64,000 nt of DNA from Terriglobia bacterium (lineage in GTDB: Bacteria; Acidobacteriota; Terriglobia; Terriglobales; Acidobacteriaceae), in NCBI GenBank assembly GCA_020073185.1, contig JAIQFT010000001.1, forward strand, positions 59,349-123,348, in the 5' to 3' direction. Of this stretch, positions 17,860 to 26,029 are shown one piece after another. The stretch's first letter is position 1; every line of letters begins with the position of its first letter. Made by a program: the position numbers and the translations under genes. Below the pieces are notes generated by a model that worked only from the letters and a program-made list of their open reading frames with translations, was not told where the DNA came from and searched no databases.

Positions 17860-17917
17860 GGTGCGGCAACGGGAGAAAAAGGTAGCACAGCGGAAAGCGG
17901 TTGTCAGCGGCGGGCTT

Positions 17918-18121
17918 TCATAGGGTGATTTCGATCACCTCATCGTGGCCGGTCTTCTTCGCGTCCTCCACGTCGACGGCGAGACATCCCTCGACCGCCT
18001 CGCGGACATTTGCCTGTACTTCATCCATTGTTTCGCCCTGGCTGGCACATCCGGGAATGGCGGGCACTTCCGCCCAAGAACCGCCTTCCTCCGCTTTATG
18101 GACCACAACCTTTAGCAGCAC
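17918..18121 (-). CDS. HicB-like antitoxin-fold protein (no HicA visible)
   Basis: 67 residues from GTG 18121. The sequence VVVHKAEEGGSWAEVPAIPG and the following CASQGETMDEVQANVREAVEG match the partial RNase-H-like fold of the HicB antitoxin (usual form EDGGYWAEVPxLPGC). The C-terminal DNA-binding helix domain of many HicB proteins is absent. HicA toxin genes (about 60-80 residues, dsRBD-like) normally touch hicB, but none is found on either side: upstream is the gamma-carbonic anhydrase 22 bases away, downstream the Sel1 gene. Orphan HicB-like proteins are common; this one may be a solitary regulator or a remnant. Confidence 0.85.
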   Translation of the reverse strand: MLLKVVVHKAEEGGSWAEVPAIPGCASQGETMDEVQANVREAVEGCLAVDVEDAKKTGHDEVIEITL

Positions 18122-18142
18122 GGCTCCATGTTGTAACCGGGA

Positions 18143-18658
18143 TTACCTCTTCTCCCGCAGGTACGACTCCTTGTACTCAAGATATCGCTGGGCGTAGGCC
18201 ATGATGGTCTGCTCGTCGTCGTGGCCAAGTTTCTTGCGGAAGCGGCCGGGAACGCCCATCCACAACGAGCTGGGTTCAACGATGGTGTTCTCGGCAATCA
18301 CCGTGCCGGCGGCGATGATTGAGCCCTTACCGACGCGCGCGCCGTTTAGGATGATGGCGCCCATGCCGATCAGGCAGCGGTCTTCAACCACGCAGCCGTG
18401 CAGCGTGACCGAGTGGCCGACGGTGACCCACTCGCCCACCTCCACCGGCCACTGCTCCTTCATGCCGTGCAGCACGCTGTTGTCCTGAACGTTGGTGTGG
18501 GCGCCGACCTTGATGTAGTGGACGTCGCCGCGCAGCACCGCGTTCATCCAGATGCTGGCGTGCTGGCCCAAGGTGACATCGCCGATCAGTTGGGCGGAGT
18601 CGTCCACGAAGGCGGTGGCGGGAACGCGCGGGGTCGTGCCTTTGTAGCTTCGGATCAT
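18143..18658 (-). CDS. Gamma-carbonic anhydrase family hexapeptide-repeat protein
   Basis: 171 residues from ATG 18658 (MIRSYKGTTPRVPATAFVDD). It is a left-handed beta-helix of hexapeptide repeats, with the gamma-class carbonic anhydrase/YrdA/PaaY signature: GDVTLGQHASIWMNAVLRGD, VGAHTNVQDNSVLH, GHSVTLHGCVVEDRCLIGMGA and GSIIAAGTVI. Three metal-binding His positions fit NSVLHG, VGHSVT and TLHGC. Such proteins are trimers binding Zn or Fe; some hydrate CO2, others hydrolyse thioesters. Two helices close the C-terminus (AYAQRYLEYKESYL). The hicB gene follows after 21 bases. Confidence 0.93.
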   Translation of the reverse strand: MIRSYKGTTPRVPATAFVDDSAQLIGDVTLGQHASIWMNAVLRGDVHYIKVGAHTNVQDNSVLHGMKEQWPVEVGEWVTVGHSVTLHGCVVEDRCLIGMGAIILNGARVGKGSIIAAGTVIAENTIVEPSSLWMGVPGRFRKKLGHDDEQTIMAYAQRYLEYKESYLREKR

Positions 18659-18921
18659 GGCGCGAAAGGTAAAGAACATAGCATGACCGAGTTGCCGGTT
18701 GCGAGCCGTGAGTTTCGAGTGCCCGGACTTAGCGCGGAGGAACGCAGAGGAAACCGAGGACGCGCAGAGGCTCTCTTTTTCTCTTTTTTGAGCTTCCGCT
18801 GCATCCTCCGTGTGCTCCCCGGCCTTCCGGTTTTGGGACTACTACCAAAACAGGTTTGAGGCACTTGTAAAAAGACAGGAAAAGCTTGGGGCGGGGTCGC
18901 GGGCCGACGTACAAACTGGGG
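18659..18921. other. Non-coding spacer with GGAGGAACGCAGAGG-type repeat
   Basis: I see no convincing gene. Around 18734-18770 the text GCGGAGGAACGCAGAGG, then a CGCAGAGG, followed by a pyrimidine run (18774-18790), and about 18800-18815 CATCCTCCGTGTGCTC as a partial inverse, is a degenerate repeat of a kind often found in spacers of such genomes. It may form a long weak hairpin. Confidence 0.4.
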
Positions 18922-19143
18922 ATGGATCAGTCGTTTCTCGCTCTGGCACTCTTGCTGGTATGCGTGGGCATCGGGGTGGTGCTCACTTCGCCCCACTACG
19001 AACCGCCGGCTCCCAAACCCAATTCTCCACGCCCGCGGAGAAATCGAATGCCCGGGAAGATGTACAGGACCGTCAGCCCACATTATCGTTCAACCCGTTC
19101 ATCGGACAGGCCGACGGACGGCAACCTTCCATTTCGTCGATAA
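18922..19143 (+). CDS. Possible small single-pass membrane protein
   Basis: 73 residues from ATG 18922, with GGGG just upstream. One hydrophobic helix at the N-terminus (FLALALLLVCVGIGVVLT) is followed by a Pro/Arg-rich basic tail (PPAPKPNSPRPRRNRMP). The composition of the tail is not clearly protein-like and the end overlaps a possible gene on the other strand (19073-19429). Function unknown; this may be a chance frame. Confidence 0.3.
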   Translation: MDQSFLALALLLVCVGIGVVLTSPHYEPPAPKPNSPRPRRNRMPGKMYRTVSPHYRSTRSSDRPTDGNLPFRR

Positions 19144-19429
19144 GCCTAAGGCACTGCGGTTGGAGATTCGCGTCGGCGGTCTGCGCGTGCAGCCGAACCA
19201 CGATCCAGGATCCCTCCCTTGCAACGGCCGGCGTAGCAAGTGACAGACCCCCCGCTTCAGCACGAACAACCTCCCCCGCGGACATGAGAAGCCGCCACAC
19301 AACGTCCGGAAGCTGAACTGGCCAGTCCTCCAGCGCGCGCACCACCGGCTCCCGCGACTCGACTGGGCGAAGACCACTCGTGTGTTCTAGATCGAGAACA
19401 AAGGTGTTCCAAATCAGGAACGAATCCAT
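19073..19429 (-). CDS. Possible small hypothetical protein
   Basis: 118 residues from ATG 19429 (MDSFLIWNTFVLDLEHTSGL). The amino-acid mix looks natural over most of its length (EPVVRALEDWPVQLPDVVWR, then AREGSWIVVRLHAQTAD), in contrast to the other frames here. No signal peptide, no recognised family. It is divergent from the TonB-dependent receptor at 19503. Low confidence because no ribosome site stands out and the neighbouring spacer is repeat-rich. Confidence 0.35.
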   Translation of the reverse strand: MDSFLIWNTFVLDLEHTSGLRPVESREPVVRALEDWPVQLPDVVWRLLMSAGEVVRAEAGGLSLATPAVAREGSWIVVRLHAQTADANLQPQCLRLIDEMEGCRPSACPMNGLNDNVG

Positions 19430-19502
19430 TAAAGGAAGCGATTTCAGGGCTGGTGAGGCGTGGCCCGTGCTATAGGAAAGCTGTTTTCCCCCAGGAGAAC
19501 GG

Positions 19503-22500
19503 GTGGAAGAGGCGCAAGGCTCACTCCGCAAGGCTCAAGGCTGCGCTCGACCAGCCCAGCGGGGCTCCGGGCGAGGGCGGGCGCGCGCCACCGTGTTTCT
19601 TATCGCCTGCGCTCTCTGCGTTTGCCTGACCTCTCGTGCCTTTGCCCAGGACTCGGCCACGGGCGCGATTCGCGGGATCGTCGAAGACGCAGCCGGTGCG
19701 CGCATGGTAGGGGCGCGCGTGGTCGTGACCGACTCGGCCCAAGGATTTTCGCGCGCGACGGTCAGCAATGATGAAGGCGGGTTCACCGTCGCGCTGCTCA
19801 CGCCGGGGGAATATTCGGTGCGCGTGGAAGCGCCGGGCATGGCGCCGCTGCAGCAGGCCGCGCGGGTCGAGGTCGGAGGCACGGTCGAGTTAACCCTGCG
19901 GCTGCGCCTGCAAACCGCGCGCCAGACGGTGGAGGTCGCCGCCGAAGCGGGCACGGTCGCTACCGAGACCAGCGCCTTTTCCGCCGTCCTCAACCAGGAA
20001 GACATCTCCGACCTGCCGCTGAACGGGCGCCGTTTTGCCGACCTGGCGCTGCTCACCCCGAACATGACGCAAGACCCGCGCTCGCTCACCTCGGCGACCA
20101 ACGGCGATCTTTCCTACGGAGGAATTCGCGGCGTTTATTCCAGTTACCTGGTGGATGGCTCCGACAACAACAACGCCTTCTTCGCGCAGGCGCGGGGGCG
20201 TTACCGCGCACCCTACCAGTTCAGCAACGAGGTGGTGCAGGAGTTCCGCGTTTCCTCGAACAGCTATGGGGCGGAACTGGGCCGGGCCGGCGGCGCGGTG
20301 ATCAACGTGGTGACGCGCAGCGGCTCGAATCACTTTCACGGTACCGGGTTCTACTACTTGCGCGACAGCAGCTTCAATGCCACTCCGGCGTATGTCGGAT
20401 TCAAACCCCAGGACCGGCAGCACCAGTTCGGCGGCACGCTCAGCGGCCCGATCAAGAGGAACCGGGCGTTTTTCTTCGCCGGCTTCGACCAGCACGTCTT
20501 CCAGGTGCCGGCGGTGGTGCAATTCCTGAACGGCTACTCGGCGCTGATGCCGTCGGTGAACGACTTCGCGTACGGCGATTACCCGCTGGTGATGGCCACC
20601 GCGCAGGCGCTCTCGAAGATGGGCGGGGAGTTCCGCTCGCGCCTGCTGGGCAACGCGGCGTTCGCCAAGGTGGACGTGGCGATCACGCCGCGGCATCATC
20701 TGAGCGCGCGGGTGAACACCTCGCGCTATTACGGCGCGAACAACGTCTTTTTCGATCCCGCCAGTCCGATCACGACGTACGCGCTCAGCGAGAACGGGGA
20801 AGAGAACGTGGCCACGGAGACGGCTTCCGCCACGCTCGCCAGCGCACTGACCAACCGCCTGACCAGCCACTTTCGCATCCAGCTTTCGCGCGACCTGCAG
20901 CAGTCGTTCGCCAACTCGGCCTATCCGCTGACCCGCATTTATGGCGTGATGGATGGTTTCGGGCGGTCCTCGATCTTGCCGCGCGCGACGCGCGAGCACC
21001 GCCTGCACGCAGCCGAGGCACTGGCCTTGTCCGGACGGCGGCATTCCTTCAAGTTCGGCGGCGACTTCCTCAAGACCTGGGTCTACAACTTCTTCCCTTC
21101 ACTGTTCGGCGGGGAATACATTTTCGATGACGTTACGGTCGATCCCTGGAGCTTCGCGCCGCAGACCTACGGCATGCGCATCACCCCGCTGCGCGCCTAC
21201 GCGCACATGGTGCCACACTACTACATCCAGAACTTCGGGACGGCCGTGTCGCATCCGGACGCCACCGAGTACGCCGCCTTTGCGCAGGACACCATCCGAG
21301 TTACCGATCATCTGGCGTTGATGCTGGGCCTGCGTTACGACTTCCAGGCATTCCGCACCGACGAACTTGTCTCAAACTACTACTTCCGCGATTCGGGACG
21401 CGTGCCGGTGGACCGCAACAACATCGCGCCGCGGGCGGGATTCGCCTATTCGATCGGCGACCGGCGCCCGTTCGTCATCCGCGGCGGCTACGGGCTGTTC
21501 TACACGCGCATCCCTTCCATGTACACCTCGGCCATCGAGACCGACAACGGCGATCGGCGCATGCACCTGCTGCTGACCAGCGCACGCCAGGAAGATCGTC
21601 CGCTGTTCCCGGCGTACCCGAGTGCGCTGCTGTCGTGCGCGCCGCCGCCGGAACTGCTGAGCAAGATGACGACCGAGGTCTCGGCCTTTGCGCACAATTT
21701 CCAGACCCCGGTGGTGCAGCAGACCAGCCTGAGCGTGGAGAAGGAGGTCGCCACTCGCACCGCCATCGGCGTGAGTTACTTGTATGTGCGCGGCATGCAC
21801 CTGATCCGGGCGCGCGACGTTAACCTGCCGCCGCCCACGCCGGTCACCTACCCGCTGTATGACGATTCTGGCGCCAACCTGCTCGGCTACTACGTGGTGG
21901 ATTCATTCGCGACCTGGGAGACAACGAAATCGCTGACCTGCCCGTTTCCGCCGTGCTTGGGCGAAGTGCAGCGCCCTATGCCGCAGCTTGGCTCGGTGAC
22001 GGTCTTCGAGAGCGCGGCCACCAGCATCTATCACGGGCTCACCATCTCGATGCGCCGGCGCATGCATCGTGGATTCGGGTTACGCTTGGCCTACACCTGG
22101 GCGCACGCCATCGATGACGGACAGGACGCGCTGGTCGTCGGTCGCCCGGCGACGGTGGAGAACTCCTACGCGCCAACCCTGGAGCGCGGGCCGAGCACTA
22201 CCGACCAGCGCCATCGTTTTGTGGTGGCATTCACGGCGGAGCCACGGCCGTTCCATCGCGACCACCCCACTTTGCATTGGATGTTCAATGACTGGCGCTT
22301 CGCCGGCGTGGTCACCGCCGGCAGCGGGCGTCCGATGAGCGCACGCATCGTCGGCGATGCCAATGGGGACGGCAATACCTACAACGACCGCCTGCCGGGG
22401 TATCGCCGGAATTCCTTTACTGGGCCGAATTACATGAGCGTAAACCTCCGTGTGGCGAGACGGTTCGTGGTATACGACCGCTGGAAGATGGAGTTTCTGG

Positions 22501-22712
22501 CGGAGAGCTTCAATTTGATGAACCGGGCCAATAAGAGGGTGGACATTAGCGAGGACGGATTCTTGAATACTGCGGCGAACTTTGTGCAGAGCGATGTCAC
22601 TGTGGGAGGAAAGCAATATCCGGCTTCGTTTCGTCAGTCGCGCGGATTTCTTTCCCCAACCAGCGCTTATGCGCCGAGGCAGGTGCAGTTTGGGGTGAAA
22701 GTCAGCTTTTAG
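19503..22712 (+). CDS. TonB-dependent receptor, Oar-like, with carboxypeptidase-regulatory domain
   Basis: 1069 residues from GTG 19503, preceded by AGGAGAACGG. Signal peptide at about 29-48 (TVFLIACALCVCLTSRAFA), then a CarboxypepD_reg/Cna-B-like domain at about 50-135 (GAIRGIVEDAAGARMVGARV, YSVRVEAPGM), a plug domain (about 150-270, with LPLNGRRFADLALLTPN, YLVDGSDNNNAFF and AGGAVINVVTRSGSN), and a beta-barrel to the C-terminal FGVKVSF. This Oar-like architecture is greatly expanded in Acidobacteriota and usually imports plant or peptide-derived oligomers through the outer membrane with TonB energy. The ligand is unknown. There is no SusD-like or degradative gene next to it. Confidence 0.93.
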   Translation: MEEAQGSLRKAQGCARPAQRGSGRGRARATVFLIACALCVCLTSRAFAQDSATGAIRGIVEDAAGARMVGARVVVTDSAQGFSRATVSNDEGGFTVALLTPGEYSVRVEAPGMAPLQQAARVEVGGTVELTLRLRLQTARQTVEVAAEAGTVATETSAFSAVLNQEDISDLPLNGRRFADLALLTPNMTQDPRSLTSATNGDLSYGGIRGVYSSYLVDGSDNNNAFFAQARGRYRAPYQFSNEVVQEFRVSSNSYGAELGRAGGAVINVVTRSGSNHFHGTGFYYLRDSSFNATPAYVGFKPQDRQHQFGGTLSGPIKRNRAFFFAGFDQHVFQVPAVVQFLNGYSALMPSVNDFAYGDYPLVMATAQALSKMGGEFRSRLLGNAAFAKVDVAITPRHHLSARVNTSRYYGANNVFFDPASPITTYALSENGEENVATETASATLASALTNRLTSHFRIQLSRDLQQSFANSAYPLTRIYGVMDGFGRSSILPRATREHRLHAAEALALSGRRHSFKFGGDFLKTWVYNFFPSLFGGEYIFDDVTVDPWSFAPQTYGMRITPLRAYAHMVPHYYIQNFGTAVSHPDATEYAAFAQDTIRVTDHLALMLGLRYDFQAFRTDELVSNYYFRDSGRVPVDRNNIAPRAGFAYSIGDRRPFVIRGGYGLFYTRIPSMYTSAIETDNGDRRMHLLLTSARQEDRPLFPAYPSALLSCAPPPELLSKMTTEVSAFAHNFQTPVVQQTSLSVEKEVATRTAIGVSYLYVRGMHLIRARDVNLPPPTPVTYPLYDDSGANLLGYYVVDSFATWETTKSLTCPFPPCLGEVQRPMPQLGSVTVFESAATSIYHGLTISMRRRMHRGFGLRLAYTWAHAIDDGQDALVVGRPATVENSYAPTLERGPSTTDQRHRFVVAFTAEPRPFHRDHPTLHWMFNDWRFAGVVTAGSGRPMSARIVGDANGDGNTYNDRLPGYRRNSFTGPNYMSVNLRVARRFVVYDRWKMEFLAESFNLMNRANKRVDISEDGFLNTAANFVQSDVTVGGKQYPASFRQSRGFLSPTSAYAPRQVQFGVKVSF

Positions 22713-23027
22713 CGATTGGGGAACGTTTGATTAAGTTCCATTCTTTGAAGCCGACGGCCTTCAGGCCGTCCGTAAGTGCCGCAAAACGAACACGGCCGCG
22801 AAGGTCTCGGTTTACTGCCGGCTGCAAATTACGAGCAACTACAGAACGGCGTTCTGGAAGTACAGCGTATGTTAGCCTCGCTCGCCCGTCACCGCCGGGG
22901 TTCGGCAGGGCGAAAAGCGGCGGCTGCATCTCTTATTTGATTGCTAATAGCTAATTGCTAATCGCTAACGGCTAGTTGCTTATGGTTGTTTCATTTTGGA
23001 CTGTGCCCGATGCAATGCAGATGGCGC
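22713..23027. repeat. Spacer with CTTCAG hairpin and period-7 GCTAATN array
   Basis: No gene seen. A perfect hairpin GACGGCCT-TC-AGGCCGTC lies at 22753-22770. From 22943 to 22982 six units of seven bases follow each other exactly: GCTAATA, GCTAATT, GCTAATC, GCTAACG, GCTAGTT, GCTTA. The first four bases are kept and the last three vary. The same type of array is at 31962, 33426 and 60771. Confidence 0.85.
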
Positions 23028-23057
23028 TTGACTTTGATAGTCAAAGCTTGGGATAAC
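23028..23057 (+). promoter_or_regulatory. Probable rpsU promoter
   Basis: TTGACT (23028-23033) and GATAAC (23052-23057) with an 18-base spacer resemble sigma-70 -35 and -10 boxes. The -35 box is half of an inverted repeat TTGACT-TTGAT-AGTCAA (23028-23044), which could be an operator. The predicted transcript start falls at about 23064, inside the CCCAGT-CCT-ACTGGG hairpin (23061-23075) that precedes rpsU. Confidence 0.5.
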
Positions 23058-23098
23058 TACCCCAGTCCTACTGGGCTGGTTTGGGGGTGTCGTCGCAC

Positions 23099-23296
23099 TT
23101 GGCCGAAGTTCGCATACAGGAAGGCGAATCGTTAGAAAACGCCCTACGGCGATTCAAGCGCAAGGTCCAGCAGGAGGACATCATCAAGGAGGTTAAGCGG
23201 CACTCCTTCTACCTCAAGCCGGGCGAGAAGAAGCGCGCCAAGGAGGCTCTGGCACGTAAGCGGAGCCGGAAGAAGGCGCGTAAGGAGCAGGAATAA
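23099..23296 (+). CDS. rpsU: 30S ribosomal protein bS21
   Basis: 65 residues from TTG 23099 (read MAEVRIQEGESLENALRRFK), which restores the usual bS21 N-terminus; GGGGGTG lies about 9 bases upstream. Alternative in-frame starts are GTG 23087 and TTG 23081. The highly basic C-terminus (KKRAKEALARKRSRKKARKEQE) is typical. bS21 sits on the 30S platform near the anti-Shine-Dalgarno end of 16S rRNA and helps initiation. The gene has its own promoter candidate (23028) and a strong terminator (23307), so it appears monocistronic. Confidence 0.95.
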   Translation: MAEVRIQEGESLENALRRFKRKVQQEDIIKEVKRHSFYLKPGEKKRAKEALARKRSRKKARKEQE

Positions 23297-23306
23297 GCGA
23301 AACAAC

Positions 23307-23346
23307 ACGGGCCGCTGTGTCTCCCCCTGACGGCCCGTTCTTTTTA
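23307..23346 (+). terminator. Rho-independent terminator of rpsU
   Basis: ACGGGCCG (23307-23314) pairs with CGGCCCGT (23331-23338) across a 16-base loop and is followed by TCTTTTTAT. It lies 10 bases after the rpsU stop codon. This is the clearest intrinsic terminator in the window. Confidence 0.88.
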
Positions 23347-23552
23347 TATTCCGCCGCACCGAGGCGGTAGCATTCATATTCAGTATGGGAATCATTGCGT
23401 GTAAGCGCCGCCAAACCTGGCAGCGCTGGGCTATGTGCCAAGCAGCATCCTGCGGCGCGTAACTGAGGACGCTCGCGGGTGGGACTAACGGCTCAGGCCA
23501 TCTCGCGCTGGGAGGCGGTGCGGGATGGAGACCCTGAAGGGAGCAAGTTTCC

Positions 23553-23861
23553 ATGGAATTCCAGGACAAGATTCTCAAGTGCATCGACTGCGGTGCCGAG
23601 TTCGTGTTCACGGCGGGGGAGCAGTTGTTCTTCCACGACAAGCAGTTCAAGAACGAACCCAAGCGTTGCAAGCCGTGCAAGGCAAAACGCGCCGGCATGC
23701 TGGGTACGGCCACGCCAGGTAGCTATCCCAAGGTGGAGACCCGGACCGTCTGTTCGCAGTGCGGAAAAGAAACCACGGTGCCGTTTAAACCGACGCAGGG
23801 ACGCCCGGTATTTTGCCGGGAATGTTTTCAGTCGAAGCGGAGTTCAGCAGCCAGCGCCTGA
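23553..23861 (+). CDS. Double zinc-ribbon protein
   Basis: 102 residues from ATG 23553, with AGGGAG 8 bases upstream. Two four-cysteine sites are visible: Cys10/Cys13 with Cys39/Cys42 (ILKCIDCGAEF, RCKPCKAKR) and Cys67/Cys70 with Cys88/Cys91 (TVCSQCGKETT, FCRECF). The first half matches the small zinc-ribbon family with the hallmark FxxGEQxFFxxKxFxNEPKRC. These proteins often accompany cold-shock, translation or ribosome genes in GC-rich bacteria, consistent with its place after rpsU. Nucleic-acid binding is a reasonable inference; the exact role is unknown. Confidence 0.88.
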   Translation: MEFQDKILKCIDCGAEFVFTAGEQLFFHDKQFKNEPKRCKPCKAKRAGMLGTATPGSYPKVETRTVCSQCGKETTVPFKPTQGRPVFCRECFQSKRSSAASA

Positions 23862-24136
23862 CCTGCTGACTGGCTTCTGACGGGGCCAAGATTGTAGGAC
23901 GCCCGCCCAGGCTTCCGCGGAGGCCGAGTCTCGCCCGCCCGCATCCGCGTGCGGATTTGCAACTTCTCAAGCTGAAAAGTTGGTTCTCACCATGCGCTGA
24001 GCCGGAGCGTTGAGAGCGGTTCCACAATCGGTGTAGCCGCATGTCCTACGGTGGAACTGCCGGGCTTTAGCCCGGCGAAACGCGAGCTGAAAACGATAAG
24101 GGCTTCAGCCCCGGTTACGGCATCTGTGGAAACGTC
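23862..24136. repeat. Spacer with CTTTAG/CTTCAG hairpins
   Basis: No gene seen. Two palindromes: 24059-24076 (GCCGGGCT-TT-AGCCCGGC) and 24100-24111 (GGGCTTCAGCCC), 23 bases apart, joined by an AACGCGAGCTGAAAACGAT-type link. They belong to the hairpin family also found at 14653, 14698 and 22753. Confidence 0.7.
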
Positions 24137-24586
24137 TTAGCCGGCCTTTTTGACTTGGTTGCGCGTCGTTCGCGCGGATGATGCGGCTCGGTTGGTGGCG
24201 GGGGCGCTGGCGCGCTTCTGGTCTTCGTGCGTTATCAGCAGCGCTTCAATCTGCCGCAGCAGATCCTGCGTGTTCACCGGTTTGACCAGCAGCGATTGCG
24301 CGCCCTGGCTCTTCCAGTCGCTGCCCAGGGAGGGATACGCGGTGAGGATAGAGGTGGCGGGATTGTAGGGTTTCTGCTGGGCGGCGCGGATCACGTCATA
24401 GCCGGCAGTCTCGGTTTCCATGCTCATGTCGGTGATGACCATATGATAGACGGCGCCCTCCAGCTTCTGCATCGCCTCGCCTCCCGAGGAGGCGGTCTCC
24501 ACTTCGAAGCCGTTAATTTCCAGGATGGCTTTGAGGGTGAGCAGTATGGCGAGTTCATCATCCACCAACAGAATGCGGCGTTTCAT
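24137..24586 (-). CDS. Single-domain CheY-like response regulator
   Basis: 149 residues from ATG 24586 (MKRRILLVDDELAILLTLKA). The receiver domain spans 1-120 with all conserved residues: acidic pair Asp9/Asp10, phosphoacceptor Asp53 in MVITDMSME, Thr82 in SILTAYPS and Lys102 in LLVKPVNT. The C-terminal 30 residues are an Ala/Arg/Lys-rich tail with no output domain, so it must act through protein contacts. No histidine kinase is adjacent. It is divergent from mtaB. The frame remains open upstream over mtaB antisense, but MKRRILLVDDE is the family start. Confidence 0.92.
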   Translation of the reverse strand: MKRRILLVDDELAILLTLKAILEINGFEVETASSGGEAMQKLEGAVYHMVITDMSMETETAGYDVIRAAQQKPYNPATSILTAYPSLGSDWKSQGAQSLLVKPVNTQDLLRQIEALLITHEDQKRASAPATNRAASSARTTRNQVKKAG

Positions 24587-24681
24587 GGCATTGACCCCCC
24601 ACGGAGAACCGCTTGCCGAAGCCCGCGATGCAATGCACGCTGGCGCAAATGGCGCAGCGGGATCGTGGGAAAACTTGCCCG

Positions 24682-24694
24682 TATAATAGCACTC
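24682..24694 (+). promoter_or_regulatory. TATAAT box directly upstream of mtaB (possible leaderless start)
   Basis: A perfect TATAAT at 24682-24687 ends seven bases before the mtaB start codon GTG (24695). If used as a -10 box, transcription would begin at or next to the first base of the codon, giving a leaderless mRNA. No good TTGACA-like box lies at the expected distance upstream, and no Shine-Dalgarno sequence is present before the GTG. Confidence 0.5.
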
Positions 24695-26029
24695 GTGACC
24701 AGCTACCACGTGGAAAACTTCGGCTGTCGCGCCACGCAGGCCGATGGCGCCGCCATCGAACGACAGCTTCGCGAGCGCGGCCTGGGGCGTGCCGATGGCC
24801 CGCTGTGCGCCGATGTGGTGGTGTTGAACTCCTGCACCGTGACGGCGTCGGCGGACCAGGACGTGCGCGCCGCGATCCGCAGGATCCATCGCAAGAATCC
24901 CGCCTGCAAAATCCTGCTCACCGGCTGCTATGCGCAGCGCGCCCCCGAAGAACTGGCGGCGCTGCCGGGCGTGAGCTGGGTGGTCGGAAACTCGCACAAA
25001 CAGCACGTCGGCGACGTGGTATGCGGCGCCGACGGGTTCGTGCCGTGGCAGGAGATTTCGCCGGCGGAGGACAGGACGATCGCGCCGATGATGGTCGGCG
25101 ACATCTTCGCGCACACCCAACTGCTGGCGGCGCCGGTGTTCGATGGCGGCGCGGACAAGACGCGTCCCAACTTGAAAGTGCAGGACGGCTGCGACAACCG
25201 CTGCTCGTTCTGCATTATTCCCTCGGTGCGCGGGGCCAGCCGGTCGCTGCCCACCGACGAAGTCGTGGCGCAAGTTGGCGCATTGGTGGACGCAGGATTT
25301 CGCGAGTTGGTGATCTCCGGCATCAACCTGGGGCGGTGGGGACGCGATTTCGACACCCCCGACCGCTTCGCCAACCTGGTGCGTGCCATCGTGCAGCGCA
25401 CCGAGTTGGAGAAGCTGCGCATCAGTTCGGTCGAGCCGATGGACTGGACCGAGGAACTGATCGAGCTGGCCGCGGGCTGCCAGCGCATTGCCCAGCATGC
25501 CCACGTGCCCATGCAGTCTGGCAGCGACCGCGTCTTGCGCGCCATGCACCGCAAGTACCGGCCGTGGCACTACGCGGAAAAAATCCGGCGCATCCGCGAC
25601 GCCATGCCGGCGGCGGCCATCGGCGCCGACGTGATGGTCGGTTTTCCCGGCGAGAGCGACGCAGATTTTCAAGCCACGCGGCATATGATCGATGCCCTGC
25701 CGCTTACCTATCTGCACGTGTTCACGTATTCCTCGCGTCCGGGGACGCGCTCGGCGGCCATGCCCAACCAGGTGCCGGTGCAGATGGCGCGCGAACGCAA
25801 CCGCATCCTGCGCGAACTGGCGGCGGAAAAGAAGCGCGCGTTCATGGAGTCATTTATCGGACGCGATTTGCCGGCGATCACGCTGCGCGTGGGTGACGCG
25901 GAATCGACCGAGGCGCTCACCGACAACTATCTGCCGATAAGATTGTCCGGACGTCACGACGCCAATCACTGGGTCGCGGCCGCGGTGCGGCAGGTGAACG
26001 GGGAGGAGCTTGTCGGATCAGTGCTTTGA
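24695..26029 (+). CDS. mtaB: tRNA t6A37 methylthiotransferase MtaB
   Basis: 444 residues from GTG 24695. This radical-SAM enzyme adds a methylthio group to t6A at position 37 of ANN-decoding tRNAs. The N-terminal UPF0004 domain provides Cys11 (FGCRATQAD), Cys47 (LNSCTVTASAD) and a third Cys in LLTGCYAQRAPEE for one 4Fe-4S cluster. The radical-SAM CxxxCxxC is CDNRCSFCIIPS followed by VRG. A C-terminal TRAM-like segment follows (ITLRVGDAESTEALTDNY). The start of the conserved domain coincides with the GTG; the frame upstream to 24227 is antisense to the response regulator and was excluded. The last 113 bases overlap the 3' end of the convergent LuxR-type gene. Confidence 0.93.
   Translation: MTSYHVENFGCRATQADGAAIERQLRERGLGRADGPLCADVVVLNSCTVTASADQDVRAAIRRIHRKNPACKILLTGCYAQRAPEELAALPGVSWVVGNSHKQHVGDVVCGADGFVPWQEISPAEDRTIAPMMVGDIFAHTQLLAAPVFDGGADKTRPNLKVQDGCDNRCSFCIIPSVRGASRSLPTDEVVAQVGALVDAGFRELVISGINLGRWGRDFDTPDRFANLVRAIVQRTELEKLRISSVEPMDWTEELIELAAGCQRIAQHAHVPMQSGSDRVLRAMHRKYRPWHYAEKIRRIRDAMPAAAIGADVMVGFPGESDADFQATRHMIDALPLTYLHVFTYSSRPGTRSAAMPNQVPVQMARERNRILRELAAEKKRAFMESFIGRDLPAITLRVGDAESTEALTDNYLPIRLSGRHDANHWVAAAVRQVNGEELVGSVL

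Noticed and set aside
19890..21044. 384-residue minus-strand frame
   Set aside because: Antisense shadow of the TonB-dependent receptor; Arg/His/Gly-rich with no motif.
22943..22982. CRISPR-like array
   Set aside because: Units are seven bases with no spacers, and no cas gene is present; it is a degenerate tandem repeat.
24227..24694. N-terminal extension of the mtaB frame
   Set aside because: Antisense to the CheY-like regulator; MtaB homology begins exactly at GTG 24695.
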